DNA of 49,661 nucleotides from Methylocapsa palsarum (GTDB lineage Bacteria; Pseudomonadota; Alphaproteobacteria; Rhizobiales; Beijerinckiaceae). Location: NCBI RefSeq assembly GCF_900114285.1, contig NZ_FOSN01000019.1, forward strand, positions 1-49,661. The letters run 5' to 3'. Of this stretch, positions 1 to 9,259 are shown one piece after another (within the stretch, counting starts at the first letter, position 1; every line of letters begins with the position of its first letter). The notes beneath the pieces were generated by a model that did not search any database, was not told the origin of the DNA, and was given only the letters and a program-made list of their open reading frames with translations. Position numbers and translations under genes: made by a program.

Positions 1-124
1 ATTCGTCATTATGATAAACCACAACTTCCATGGAATTACTCCTGCCCCGCCCCCGCCAAATCCAAAAAAAACAAATTGATACGTGATGAAAAGGGCGCCT
101 TCGAAATTGTTTCTGTAAAATTGC

Positions 125-177
125 TACGTATCCGGAAGGCGTTGAAGGCCAATGCCTTCGACCTTCCGTAATACGTA
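125..177 (-). terminator. Large imperfect hairpin downstream of the histidine kinase
   Basis: CGGAAGG (132-138) pairs with CCTTCCG (162-168), and GAAGGC (144-149) pairs with GCCTTC (154-159) around a CAAT loop. TACGTA flanks both sides (125-130, 172-177). On the minus strand it lies about 190 bases past the kinase stop codon and is followed by a moderately T-rich stretch, so it may end that transcript. No gene is visible in bases 1-368, which otherwise hold AT-rich sequence with several further TACGTA motifs. The terminator role is inferred from structure only. Confidence 0.4.
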
Positions 178-368
178 TTTATACGTACGAGATAGCCGCG
201 GAAATGTAAAGCTGATTCTGAAAGTTATTTATCAGGCGTTTCCCTGACATATAACGCATTCCCTGAATCAATTGCCGGTTGCGACAATGAACTACTTCAA
301 CCTTGCGCCAGCACGGCAATATGTCTACCTGACGCCCCAGAGTCATCCGGTGGCCGCGCGAGACCAGG

Positions 369-2648
369 TTATCGCCACTTCAGCGCGCCGGCTTCGCCGT
401 CCGTCGCCTCGCGCGACGCCAGCGGAATCGTAAAACTGAATGTCGCCCCTGCCCCCTCGTTTGAACTGGCTGTCAGTTTTCCTCCCTGCGCTTCGATCAT
501 GGAACGCGAAAAAAAGAGGCCGACTCCCATGCCGGAGGCTTTCGTCGTGACGAACGGCTCAAACAGATCCGCCGCCGCTTTCTGAGAGAAGCCAGTCCCG
601 CTATCGCAGAGATCGACCCGGATCTCTGTCTCGTCCGACCATGTCGTCACGATGATCTCGCGCGTGGCGCAGTCGCCGATCGCGTCGATGGCGTTGCGCA
701 GTAGATTGCCGAGCACCTGTTCGATCTGAACGGCGTCGGCGAGGACGATATCGTCTCGCGCGTCGAGGTGAAGGCGTAGATTGATCCGGCATTGGTCCGC
801 CATTTGGTTTATCACCAGACAAGCCTTTTCGATCAGATCGTGCAGCTTGACGTTCGTCTTGTTGGATTCACTGTGCGCGATGAATTCACGCAAACGGGCG
901 AGGATCCCCGCCGCACGCACAATCTGATCGGTGGCGTCCGACAACACCTTGTTGATGCTGACGGGGCGCCGCTGCGGCTCCATGCCGGCGAGATGGCGCG
1001 CCGATTCGAGGAAAGCCATTCCTGCCGCGAGCGGCTGGTTGAGTTCGTGCGCAAGACCCGCCGCCATGGCCTTGAGAGACTTGACGCGCTCGGCGACGTT
1101 TTTCTTGATCCGCGCTTGCGCCGCCTTGTGCTCGGTCACATCTCGCAAATAGCCATGCCACACCAGGCCCTTGCAAGGATCCGCTTCCGGCGAAGACTGC
1201 CCCTCCAGCCAGATCAAGCCCTTTTCGGGATGATGGTAACGGAACTCCTCGCGCCAGGCGCCGCGCGCCTGAATGGCGTCGCGAATGGCCGCTACGAGAT
1301 GATCCAAATCGTCAGGATGGACAAACCGGAAGAACGGCTGCAGATCGAGTCTGAGTTGCTCCGGGTCCAACCCGAGGAGCGCTTTCGTCTGGGGCGAGGC
1401 GTAAGGGATTGACTGCTTGCCCGCGCTGTCCTGAAAAGAGGTGAAGATCACGCCGGGAACCGTGGCGATGAGGTTTCGAAATCGTTCCTCGCTTTCGCGA
1501 AGCACCTGCGCGGCTTGCGCTCTTGCCGTGACGTCGCGCATGATGACCGAGAACAGCGTGCGCCCCTCAACGCGCGCCAGGGAGATCGAAGCGTCGACCA
1601 GAACCTCCACGCCGTCGGAGCGAAGGGCGAAGATCGGGTCACGGCTCTTGATCTTGCGCATTGACTCGCCCGACTCGCCGAAACGCAAGATATGCTGCTT
1701 ATGCGCCGTTCGAAACCGCTCGGGAATGAAATGGTCGAGTGATTTGCCGATTGCGTCCTCAGCCGGATACATGAACAAGGCTGCGGCCGCCGAATTGAAC
1801 AAGACGATCCGCTGTTCGTCATCGACGCTGACAATGGCGTCCATGGCCGTGTTTATGATGGCCTCGAAGCGCTCCTGACTTCGGCGCAGCGCATCTCCGG
1901 CGCGCTTTCGAGCGGTGATATCGCGGACATTGAACTGATATTCAGCGCCTGCGCCGTCGCAGCCTGGCAAAAGGCGGATCGTCCATTCCAGCCACCGGCT
2001 CAACTCGGCGACGCCGTCTTGTTGAAGATGCTTGGCGACAGGATCGCCCGGCGTCAGGGAGGCGCAAATCCTGCGGAGGCCGTCACGTTCCGTTTCGGGA
2101 ACGAAATCATAGAGGCTGGCGCCTTCGAGATCCGCCGGCGCGTGGCCAAAGCCTTGCGCAAAGGCCGTGTTGACGAAGGTCAAGGTCCCGTCGGGAAGGG
2201 ACAGACAAATCATCTCGGCCTCGTTCTCGACGATCGACCTGCGCTTCGCGTCCCGCGCCGGGGGCTTGGGATCGCGCTGCGCGCTGAGTTCGCGCCGTGC
2301 GACAGCGCGAAAGATCGCTCGCCGGAGATCGCTGGCTTCGAGATGCTCTTGTGGAAGCCATTCGTGCGCGCCTTTTCGCAAGGCAAGACATTCGGTCGCT
2401 TCGTCGCCATCCATCAGCATCACAATCGCCGCGGGAGGCGAGCCTCGCTCCGGCGCCAGCTTGTCCAGAATCCTGAAACCTTCGGTTGCGGAGCGGCCGC
2501 AAAGGAGGACGACGCAGTCCGGGCTTGTGTGCGGCGCGTCCCGACGGCCTTCATCGATCACAATGAATCGGGGCTCGCTGAGCATGTGTCGAACCGGGCG
2601 CGGGCTTTCGGAATCTGCTTCGATGATAAGGACGCGAATCGAACGCAT
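369..2648 (-). CDS. Multi-PAS sensor histidine kinase with degenerate N-terminal receiver domain
   Basis: This 759-residue cytoplasmic kinase has no visible membrane segment. Residues 1-120 fold-match a receiver domain, but the position where the phospho-acceptor Asp is expected reads VVLLCG and the conserved Lys region reads LPQ, so it is probably a pseudo-receiver. Three PAS domains follow (about 138-245, 258-372, 385-505). The HisKA H-box has His534 in LAHELNQP, and the HATPase has Asn652 in its N-box, DSGTGFS at 682-688 and GMGVGLFF at 706-713. The architecture resembles the FixL/DctB-type class of soluble or redox-linked kinases, but I see no haem-specific evidence. No response regulator is adjacent, so the partner is unknown. 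Kinase identity is secure; the signal is not. Confidence 0.93.
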   Translation of the reverse strand: MRSIRVLIIEADSESPRPVRHMLSEPRFIVIDEGRRDAPHTSPDCVVLLCGRSATEGFRILDKLAPERGSPPAAIVMLMDGDEATECLALRKGAHEWLPQEHLEASDLRRAIFRAVARRELSAQRDPKPPARDAKRRSIVENEAEMICLSLPDGTLTFVNTAFAQGFGHAPADLEGASLYDFVPETERDGLRRICASLTPGDPVAKHLQQDGVAELSRWLEWTIRLLPGCDGAGAEYQFNVRDITARKRAGDALRRSQERFEAIINTAMDAIVSVDDEQRIVLFNSAAAALFMYPAEDAIGKSLDHFIPERFRTAHKQHILRFGESGESMRKIKSRDPIFALRSDGVEVLVDASISLARVEGRTLFSVIMRDVTARAQAAQVLRESEERFRNLIATVPGVIFTSFQDSAGKQSIPYASPQTKALLGLDPEQLRLDLQPFFRFVHPDDLDHLVAAIRDAIQARGAWREEFRYHHPEKGLIWLEGQSSPEADPCKGLVWHGYLRDVTEHKAAQARIKKNVAERVKSLKAMAAGLAHELNQPLAAGMAFLESARHLAGMEPQRRPVSINKVLSDATDQIVRAAGILARLREFIAHSESNKTNVKLHDLIEKACLVINQMADQCRINLRLHLDARDDIVLADAVQIEQVLGNLLRNAIDAIGDCATREIIVTTWSDETEIRVDLCDSGTGFSQKAAADLFEPFVTTKASGMGVGLFFSRSMIEAQGGKLTASSNEGAGATFSFTIPLASREATDGEAGALKWR

Positions 2649-3196
2649 TATTTTTCACACGCGATAATCACCGCTTTTTGGAAAAGGAGGCGGTCCAAGC
2701 CTTTATTGGCCTTTCAGGCGGGCCGCCCTCGGCCCGGCTCAAGACTTTCTGTTCGATACGCCTGGCCACTTATCCGCAGACAATAGCCGTCAGGCGTCAC
2801 GATGCCGCAGATCGGACTGATCACAAAGCAAAATTTGAGAGGCCGAAGATTCCGCGTCGCACCCAACTCGTATGGATCAGACGGATGCGCCCAAGCTCAA
2901 GCGAGGACGTGACCACGAGTTGGCAGTTTTCAGCCGAACGTTGCGCTCCGGAGTGTCAGTGATGCTGAGCAATCCTTTACGGCGGACGCTCACGCGTCTT
3001 TCAGAGCAACGCCCTGCGGAAACGACCTGCCCTCGCGGATCGGCTTCGCGGTCCGAGGCGGCTCGCAGCCCCTCGCCTGCTCCACGATGAACGACGTCCT
3101 GGGAGGCGATTTTTCTGTCAGAGGATCGATAAGATGTCGGGGCGGCCAGCCCCGACATGATTTATAGCTGCGGATTTAGAACCGTGCCGGTCCGGA
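2649..3196. other. Intergenic region without a recognisable gene
   Basis: About 550 bases separate the kinase start from the terminator region of the large exoprotein gene. Short open frames occur on both strands, but none has protein-like composition, a convincing ribosome binding site or a recognisable motif. The stretch should hold the kinase promoter near 2650-2750. A perfect hairpin, ATGTCGGGG (3134-3142) with CCCCGACAT (3150-3158), sits near its end. Confidence 0.5.
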
Positions 3197-3212
3197 CCGG
3201 CCCCGAGGCCGG
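3134..3212 (-). terminator. Tandem GC-rich hairpins after the DMFase/DUF4082 gene
   Basis: Directly after the stop codon at 3214 (minus strand) come CCGGCC-CCGA-GGCCGG (3197-3212), a 14-base palindrome CCGGTCCGGACCGG (3187-3200) and a 9-10 bp stem at 3134-3158. None is followed by a long T tract, so termination may be weak or factor-dependent. The structures are plain in the sequence; the function is inferred. Confidence 0.45.
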
Positions 3213-3213
3213 C

Positions 3214-6200
3214 TCACTGGAACATGACGTCGACCCAGTAGTTCGTCGCGTTGAAGCTGGACGTCGGCATCGTGGTGTTGCCGCCATATGCATAAACGCC
3301 GTTGCCGCCGCTCGCCGAACTGCTCGGCGCGGTCAGGGGACCGCTGGAATAGGACGTCGCGAAGTAGTTGGAATCAGCCGAATAATTTCCGCTGGTGTGA
3401 TAGGAGGCGATATAGGTCGCGCCCGCCGTGATCGGAACAGGATTGGCGAACGTGACCGATTGCCATCCGCTCGCCGTTTCCCCGGTGAACAGCGCGGTGG
3501 CGAGCAACGTCCCGGTACTCGCATTCCACAGCTCGGCGGTGTGCGAACCGGTATTCTGAGCCCCCTTATAGAAAAGCACGCCAACAATATTTCCAGCTCT
3601 CGTAGCCGAAAACTTGACCCCAAGCTCCACCGCGCTCGGGTCGCTGACCGACACGATGGCGGGCACGGACGTCGTCGGGAAGAGGCTGACAGTAGTCGTC
3701 GCCGTGTTGATGACCAGGGTCAGAGATGCAGACCCGGTGCCAGCCGTGTTCGTCGCGCTCAAGGTTACGCTGGATGTCCCGGGCGCCGTCGGCGTACCGG
3801 AGATGATTCCGGTCGTCGTATCGACAGTCAGCCCCGTCGGCAGTCCAGTCGCATTGAAGCTTGACGGATTGTTGGTGCCGGTAATCTGGTAACTGAAGTT
3901 CGCGCCGACGACTCCTGTCGCAGACGAGACGCTGTTGATCACAGGCGCGGCGAGGCTGCCATTCGGCGAGAACAGCACATCGACCCAGTAGTTGCTCGCA
4001 TTGTAGCTACTGGCCGGATACTTGACCGTGCTGCTGTAGACGTACACGCCATTTCCGCCGCTGGCGGCGCTCGAAGGCGCGGTCAGGAGCCCGTTGGTAT
4101 AGGGCGTGCTGAAGAAATTGCTGTCGCTCGAATAATAGCCGCCGGTGTGATAGGAGGCGATATAGGTCGCATTAGCGGCGATCGCGACCGGGGATGAGAA
4201 AACAACGGTCTGCCAGCCGGTTGCCGTCTCGTTGACGAAGGTCGCGCTGGCGAGCATTGTGCCCGTCGAATCCCACAATTCGCCGGTGTGCACGCCGGTA
4301 TTCTGCGGGCCCTTATAGAACCTGACGCCATTGATATTGCCGGCCGAAGCGGCCGAGAATTTGAACCCGAGTTCGACGGCGCTCGGATCGTTCACCGTCA
4401 CCACGGCCGGAACGCTGCCCGACGGGAACAGGCTGTAACCGGATGGGGCGGCGCTTATCGACAGGGACAGTGTGGCCGCGCCGGTGCCATTCGCGTTGGA
4501 GGCGCTCAACGAAACGCTCGAGTTTCCAGCCGCCGTCGGCGATCCGGAAATGATTCCGGTCGTAGTATTGACAGAGAGACCGGCGGGAAGTCCCGTCGCA
4601 TTGAAGCTCGTCGGACTATTCGACGCGGTGATCGCGTAACTGAACGGCGAACCGGCGACGCCGGTGGCCGACAGGGCGCTGGTGATCGAGGGCGCTGCGG
4701 GGACCTGGATGGTCAGCGCCAAGGTCGCAACCCCTGTTCCCGCGGCGCTCGAGGCGCTCAATCCGACGCTTGACGTTCCCGCTGCAGTTGGCGTTCCAGA
4801 GATGAGTCCCGTCGCGGTGTTGACCGAGAGGCCAGCGGGCAATCCCGTCGCATTGAAACTTGTAGGACTATTGGACGCGGCGATCGTGTAGGAAAAAGGC
4901 GCGCCGACGGTGCCGCTGGCGGTCAACGGGCTGGTCACGACCGGCGGCTGCGGGATCGCCGAGAACACGGCGTCGACCCAATAATTCTCGGCCTGATAGA
5001 TTTTCGTCGGGAATGCGGCGGAGGCGCCGTAGACATAGACGCCTGCGTTCGCAGGCAGGGTCAGGGGCCCGACAGTGGTCGCCTGGTTGAAATAGCCCAC
5101 GGCCGCCGAATAGAAGCCGCTGGTATGATAGGAGATCGTATAGGTCGCGCCGGCGCTGATCTGCACAGGCGTCGCAAAATTGACCTGCTGCCATCCGCTC
5201 GCCGTCTCATTGGCGAAAGTTGCGGTCGCGAGAAGCGTCCCTGACGCATTCCACAAATGCGCCGTGTGGGTTCCAAGGTTAATCGAGTTTTTATAGAACC
5301 GAGCGCCCGTCACGTATCCTGTGGAAGAGGCGGAAAATTTCATGCCGAGTTCAACCGAAGTGGCGTCCTCGGTCGTCTGAATGTCCGGGACGTTCGCCCC
5401 AGAGAAGGCGGTCGGTCCGTTCGCTGTGACGCTGACGCTGACCCCGGCCGACGGCGTCTCCGTGTTGACGCTGTCGTCGGTCGCACGTGAAAGGAGTTTT
5501 GTGGTTCCAGCTTTTACGTTCCAGCCATAGGTCCAGCTTGTCGTTCCGGTCGCCCTGCGCCAGGTGGCGCCGCCGTCCACCGACACCTCCACGCCGGCGA
5601 CCATGCCGCCCACATCGCTGGCAACGCCGCTGATCGTGACGTTCTGGCCCTCGGCGAACATGGCGCCAGCGAGCGGCGAATTGATCACGGAGGCGGGCGG
5701 CGTGACGTCCGTCGACTTGGACGCGAGGACGAGCCCTGACTGCAGGGTCGCAGGTTGAACGCCCATATCCGCGAGCATATTCACAGTCGCCTGCTGAATG
5801 TCAGGATCGGTCGGCGTCGTCGGCCCGTCGTCATTGGGGCTGAGCCCCCAGGCCCAAAAGACCGTGCCGGCGCCGAACACGAGAGCGCCCTTCGTCGGAT
5901 CCTTGTACAAGGTCAGGTTGTGGGTGGCCGTGCCGTTGCCGACCATCGTCCCGTAATCGAGAAGCCAGGTGCTGACGCTCAGCGGAGTGGACGAAAGATC
6001 GATGAGGCCAGCGGGAGCGAAGCCATTATCTGGCGACACGTCCCATTCATAGCCGAGAATGTTTTTTGTGAGCGTGGTGGTCGCGCCAGCCTTCGCCTTA
6101 GAGACGTGCGTCGAATTGCGCCAGAAACGCAAACCGCTGTAGGCGTAGGGCACCGTGATCGAATCGGACCTGTAGGAGTCGACCTGGAATATCGTTCCTG

Positions 6201-7299
6201 TGAGACTGTTTTCGGGTCGCCCGCCATCCGCGGGCGGGCTGAATCTCGGATCGCGCCAGGTACCTGTCCAGGTCGACGGATCGAGCGGATCCGTCGGCTT
6301 CCCAGCGCGGGTCTCCTTGTAACAGACAAGTGTGCGGTAGGGCGTGCCGCTACCGTCGATGCTCGGCTCCCAGCGGGTTTTCCAATAGACTTCATTGCCG
6401 CTCATGAAGAAGAGGTTGACCCCGGCGGCGCGCGCCGCCTCGACATTGGCGCGGGCGACGGTGTCCCAATATTCGTCGTGACCGGTCGAGGTGAAGACCT
6501 TGTGATTGAGCAACAGCGAGCCGTTGCGGGACGTGTCGACTTCGGACGCATAGGAGACGTCGTAACCGTTCTGCTCCAGCCAGAAAATCGCCGAATATTC
6601 GGCGGTAAAAAGGAAATCCTGCGGGCCGGCGTCCGTGCCGATCGCGTCACGCGTGACGAACGGACGATTATAGCTGACCTTGAAGGCGCGACCTGGAGCG
6701 GAATCTCCGCCGGGACCATTGCCGCCGTAAAGATTGGCGCCTCCCCAGCCGTTGTAGGCCTGCCACGTCGTATCCGATGTTTGGAATAAAATAGCGCTCG
6801 TCGATTCGTCCGCGCGGACGATAAAGGGAATATGGTTCTGATTGGCGGTGTTGTTCAGATCTGTGAGTTTGGCGATATAGACGCCCGAAACCGCGCTGGC
6901 GGGAACAGCCCATGAGGCCGACACCGCCCAATTGCCAGCGTCAACCTCTCCGGTTGCGGCGTTGACGATCGCCGCCGGCTGATTTTGCGCCCTCGGCACG
7001 GTGATCGTGGTCATTAGCCGCGCCCCGTTGCCCTGATAATAACCGAGGCGATAGATGTCGATCTTCCAGTTGGTCGAAGGCGTGTTCACCTTGAAAGTGA
7101 TCGTGGAGCCATGATTGACGCTGATGTCCGTGGTGAAACCTTGAAGCGAGGTCGCGCCCGGCCCGTTGAGATCCCAAACGCTGTTGGGAGTCCCGGACAG
7201 CAGATTTTCCTGGACGATGGCGTTTTGCGCGAACGCTCCGCTGGCGCCCAACGCCGCCGCGAATACAGCCGCAATCAATATGCGAAAAATCAGTTTCAT
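3214..7299 (-). CDS. Secreted N,N-dimethylformamidase-like protein with three DUF4082 and three Ig-like repeats
   Basis: From ATG 7299 the product is 1361 residues; a longer frame opens at 7338, but the chosen Met starts a textbook signal peptide (KLIFRILIAAVFAAAL...AFA) behind AAGGA. In the numbering of the longer frame, residues 45-535 resemble the large-subunit C-terminal domain of N,N-dimethylformamidase, including a HDEYW motif at 287-291. Residues 545-638 look Ig-like, DUF4082 modules lie at about 643-793, 969-1123 and 1218-1373, and putative Ig (He_PIG) repeats at 798-878, 881-963 and 1130-1211. The repeat-rich tail suggests a cell-surface or matrix protein, probably binding carbohydrate. 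Whether the amidase-like core is active cannot be told. It borders the polysaccharide locus. Confidence 0.82.
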   Translation of the reverse strand: MKLIFRILIAAVFAAALGASGAFAQNAIVQENLLSGTPNSVWDLNGPGATSLQGFTTDISVNHGSTITFKVNTPSTNWKIDIYRLGYYQGNGARLMTTITVPRAQNQPAAIVNAATGEVDAGNWAVSASWAVPASAVSGVYIAKLTDLNNTANQNHIPFIVRADESTSAILFQTSDTTWQAYNGWGGANLYGGNGPGGDSAPGRAFKVSYNRPFVTRDAIGTDAGPQDFLFTAEYSAIFWLEQNGYDVSYASEVDTSRNGSLLLNHKVFTSTGHDEYWDTVARANVEAARAAGVNLFFMSGNEVYWKTRWEPSIDGSGTPYRTLVCYKETRAGKPTDPLDPSTWTGTWRDPRFSPPADGGRPENSLTGTIFQVDSYRSDSITVPYAYSGLRFWRNSTHVSKAKAGATTTLTKNILGYEWDVSPDNGFAPAGLIDLSSTPLSVSTWLLDYGTMVGNGTATHNLTLYKDPTKGALVFGAGTVFWAWGLSPNDDGPTTPTDPDIQQATVNMLADMGVQPATLQSGLVLASKSTDVTPPASVINSPLAGAMFAEGQNVTISGVASDVGGMVAGVEVSVDGGATWRRATGTTSWTYGWNVKAGTTKLLSRATDDSVNTETPSAGVSVSVTANGPTAFSGANVPDIQTTEDATSVELGMKFSASSTGYVTGARFYKNSINLGTHTAHLWNASGTLLATATFANETASGWQQVNFATPVQISAGATYTISYHTSGFYSAAVGYFNQATTVGPLTLPANAGVYVYGASAAFPTKIYQAENYWVDAVFSAIPQPPVVTSPLTASGTVGAPFSYTIAASNSPTSFNATGLPAGLSVNTATGLISGTPTAAGTSSVGLSASSAAGTGVATLALTIQVPAAPSITSALSATGVAGSPFSYAITASNSPTSFNATGLPAGLSVNTTTGIISGSPTAAGNSSVSLSASNANGTGAATLSLSISAAPSGYSLFPSGSVPAVVTVNDPSAVELGFKFSAASAGNINGVRFYKGPQNTGVHTGELWDSTGTMLASATFVNETATGWQTVVFSSPVAIAANATYIASYHTGGYYSSDSNFFSTPYTNGLLTAPSSAASGGNGVYVYSSTVKYPASSYNASNYWVDVLFSPNGSLAAPVINSVSSATGVVGANFSYQITGTNNPSSFNATGLPTGLTVDTTTGIISGTPTAPGTSSVTLSATNTAGTGSASLTLVINTATTTVSLFPTTSVPAIVSVSDPSAVELGVKFSATRAGNIVGVLFYKGAQNTGSHTAELWNASTGTLLATALFTGETASGWQSVTFANPVPITAGATYIASYHTSGNYSADSNYFATSYSSGPLTAPSSSASGGNGVYAYGGNTTMPTSSFNATNYWVDVMFQ

Positions 7300-7410
7300 G
7301 ACCTTGCGTTCCTTGAAATCCGCCAGCGCTTCGATCAAACCTCGTCAGTCGATCGCCGCTTTTTTATAATTTCGGGTGAATCTTTCGGGGAAAGGAAAAA
7401 CAGCCCCTGC

Positions 7411-7890
7411 CTACCTTGGCATCCTGGGTGGGCTTTCATCGCTCGCGACCTCTTCAGTTTCCTCCAGCGGAGGGAACTGATCGAAATTGACGCGCCGCGC
7501 GAAGTGAACGGTGGTTTCCTCGATGTCGCGCAGGGCGGATGAGCTCAAGCATCCCTGGGATCTGGCCGCAGCAAGCGTCGCCCGGAAATTCTCCAAATTC
7601 TTCGGCATGTTCGCCTTGATCGGGTCGGCCTGAGACTTCTCCGTTTTGGCGGTGACGAGATTTGAAGCGACGCCCGAAGGATACGCCTTTCCGATAAAAT
7701 TCGTCCGGTGGGTAAAATATGTGTTCGCGTCTGCCGCGACAGTCGCCGCAAAATTGCTGAGGTTCGCGGCGATCTGACCGCACCCGCCGCCAGTTGTCGC
7801 TGCGCTCTTCGCCGGACCGATGCCGCCGCGAACCGCCAGCAGGATCGCGATCAAGCCAACAAGCGCGAGTGCCATCACGGTGCGTTTCAA
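7411..7890 (-). CDS. Small exported or membrane-anchored hypothetical protein
   Basis: I do not recognise this family. I place the start at TTG 7890, behind GAGG eight bases upstream. This gives 159 residues beginning with a basic and hydrophobic segment (KRTVMALALVGLIAILLAV) that is either a signal peptide or a single anchor. The longer frame from 7950 would run through the likely promoter. The mature part is Ala/Asn-rich and probably helical, with two Cys residues that could pair, and ends in an acidic, Pro-rich tail. It lies 111 bases upstream of the DMFase/DUF4082 gene on the same strand, so the two may be cotranscribed. A candidate operator sits about 60 bases ahead of it. Confidence 0.6.
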   Translation of the reverse strand: MKRTVMALALVGLIAILLAVRGGIGPAKSAATTGGGCGQIAANLSNFAATVAADANTYFTHRTNFIGKAYPSGVASNLVTAKTEKSQADPIKANMPKNLENFRATLAAARSQGCLSSSALRDIEETTVHFARRVNFDQFPPLEETEEVASDESPPRMPR

Positions 7891-7950
7891 GACAGGATCC
7901 TCACATTTGACTGGATTATTTACCATATCATAATAGAGCGGCGCGGCCAA

Positions 7951-7967
7951 TCACCTAAATGGGTGAG
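7951..7967. promoter_or_regulatory. Near-palindromic operator candidate (site 1)
   Basis: TCACCTAAATGGGTGAG is an inverted repeat (TCACC / GGTGA around a six-base centre). On the minus strand it overlaps a possible -35 (TTAGGT), with TATTAT 17 bases further on as -10, upstream of the 7890 gene. Related sites occur at 15243-15260, 20378-20393 and 20454-20467. The recurrence is visible in the sequence; the bound regulator is unknown. Confidence 0.5.
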
Positions 7968-8140
7968 TTACTACATGCGATCATTGTAGTTATCCAACAC
8001 TATTCATCTTCTTATTCCACATCCTCTGATATGAATTTGCTTCTATGAGATTGCTTCGGCTTTGTGTTGGTTGATGAAATTCAATAGTTCAGCCGACGAT
8101 TTCTCGTACACAAGACTTCCGCACTCCGGCGCGACGGGTT

Positions 8141-9235
8141 TCAGGGCGTCCGCTCGCGAGTCGACATGAGATGCGCGCGCACGATCTCGTTGGGTCTGCC
8201 GCTCGCGCCGCGCAGCCCGGCGGAGAGGCCGCGCGCGGCGGCTCCGACGTTCCCGAAGGCGAACAGCCGCGCAAGGTTGGCGATTTCAAGAACCTCGATC
8301 AGAATCGTCCACGCCAGCCAATTCGGATAATAGCGCCGAACGAAGGCCAGCCGATTGCGAAAATCGAGATAGACGGACAGCTGCGAACGCTGGCGCCAGG
8401 AGCTGGCGCTTCCGATCGTCGTCCCTCCGTCATGGACGACGATCGACCTGTGAGCGTAGCCGACGGGCCCGTTCCGTTTGGCACGAAGTCCCCAATCCAG
8501 ATCCTCGAAATAAAGAAAGTAGCGTTCATCCATGACGCCGATGCGCGCGATGCAGTCGCGGGTGACATACATGGAAGCGCCGGAGGGGGCGTCGAGACGC
8601 AGGTCCACCTGCTCGGGGTCTGGCTCGACGCTGGCCGAAGCGAGCCTGTCGACGAGCCTTGTTCCCGCCCGCCATTTGCTCCAGGCAAGCCCGCGCGTGA
8701 TGACGATGTCCGCGGACTCGCGCGGGCGCAGCCGGCTGCCGACCATCCCGCGTTCATGCGCCGCCGCATACCGGACCAGCTCGCCGAGTGCGGCGGGCGC
8801 AGGCTCCGTGTCCGGATTCAGCACCCAGACGCCGGGCCATCCCGACGTGCGCAGGAGCGGTTCAAGAAAGGCGTTGACGCCGCCGGCGTAGCCGAGGTTG
8901 TCGATCGCCTCGCCGATATGGACGCGGATCGGCCGCGCCGACGCGACGGCCCGCAAGCACAATTGCGTTACCTGGACGAATCGCGGCGACGCAACCATCG
9001 GCGGCGCGAGATCGGCTTCGCACGGACCTCCCGGTCCGGTCAGACTCGCAACGAGGCGATCGAAGGCGTCGCGGCCGCCGTTCTCACAAATGAAGACGTC
9101 CATCGGCGGAGACTGATCCATCCGCCCGATCGCTTCGAGACAGGCCTTGACGTCGGCCGCGTTGCGATACGCCACGATGAGGACAGGGATGGCGGACTCG
9201 TCTTTTGAGGAAGCAGGGACTGATTCTTGCTGCAT
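8141..9235 (-). CDS. Family 2 glycosyltransferase (rhamnosyltransferase-like)
   Basis: The 364-residue protein opens its catalytic domain with PVLIVAYRNAADVKACLEAI, typical of GT-A family 2 enzymes. WVLNPDTEP carries the metal-binding acidic motif, and YFEDLDWGLRAKRNG is the downstream ED motif seen in WbbL-like rhamnosyltransferases. A C-terminal hydrophobic stretch (NWLAWTILIEVLEIANLARLF) may associate it with the membrane. The start is fixed by GGAGG five bases before ATG. It is the last gene of the sugar-nucleotide operon, 24 bases after the aminotransferase, so it probably transfers the sugar made by that operon onto the growing lipid-linked repeat unit. The donor sugar is unknown. Confidence 0.88.
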   Translation of the reverse strand: MQQESVPASSKDESAIPVLIVAYRNAADVKACLEAIGRMDQSPPMDVFICENGGRDAFDRLVASLTGPGGPCEADLAPPMVASPRFVQVTQLCLRAVASARPIRVHIGEAIDNLGYAGGVNAFLEPLLRTSGWPGVWVLNPDTEPAPAALGELVRYAAAHERGMVGSRLRPRESADIVITRGLAWSKWRAGTRLVDRLASASVEPDPEQVDLRLDAPSGASMYVTRDCIARIGVMDERYFLYFEDLDWGLRAKRNGPVGYAHRSIVVHDGGTTIGSASSWRQRSQLSVYLDFRNRLAFVRRYYPNWLAWTILIEVLEIANLARLFAFGNVGAAARGLSAGLRGASGRPNEIVRAHLMSTRERTP

Positions 9236-9259
9236 GACGACCTCCGATTCACCGGGCGA

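Noticed and set aside
3214-5400. Possible CRISPR or tandem DNA repeat
   Set aside because: The recurring segments are long, divergent and in frame; they encode repeated DUF4082 and Ig-like domains.
5755-6789. 344-codon plus-strand open frame
   Set aside because: Antisense to the DMFase-like domain, which has clear family motifs on the other strand.
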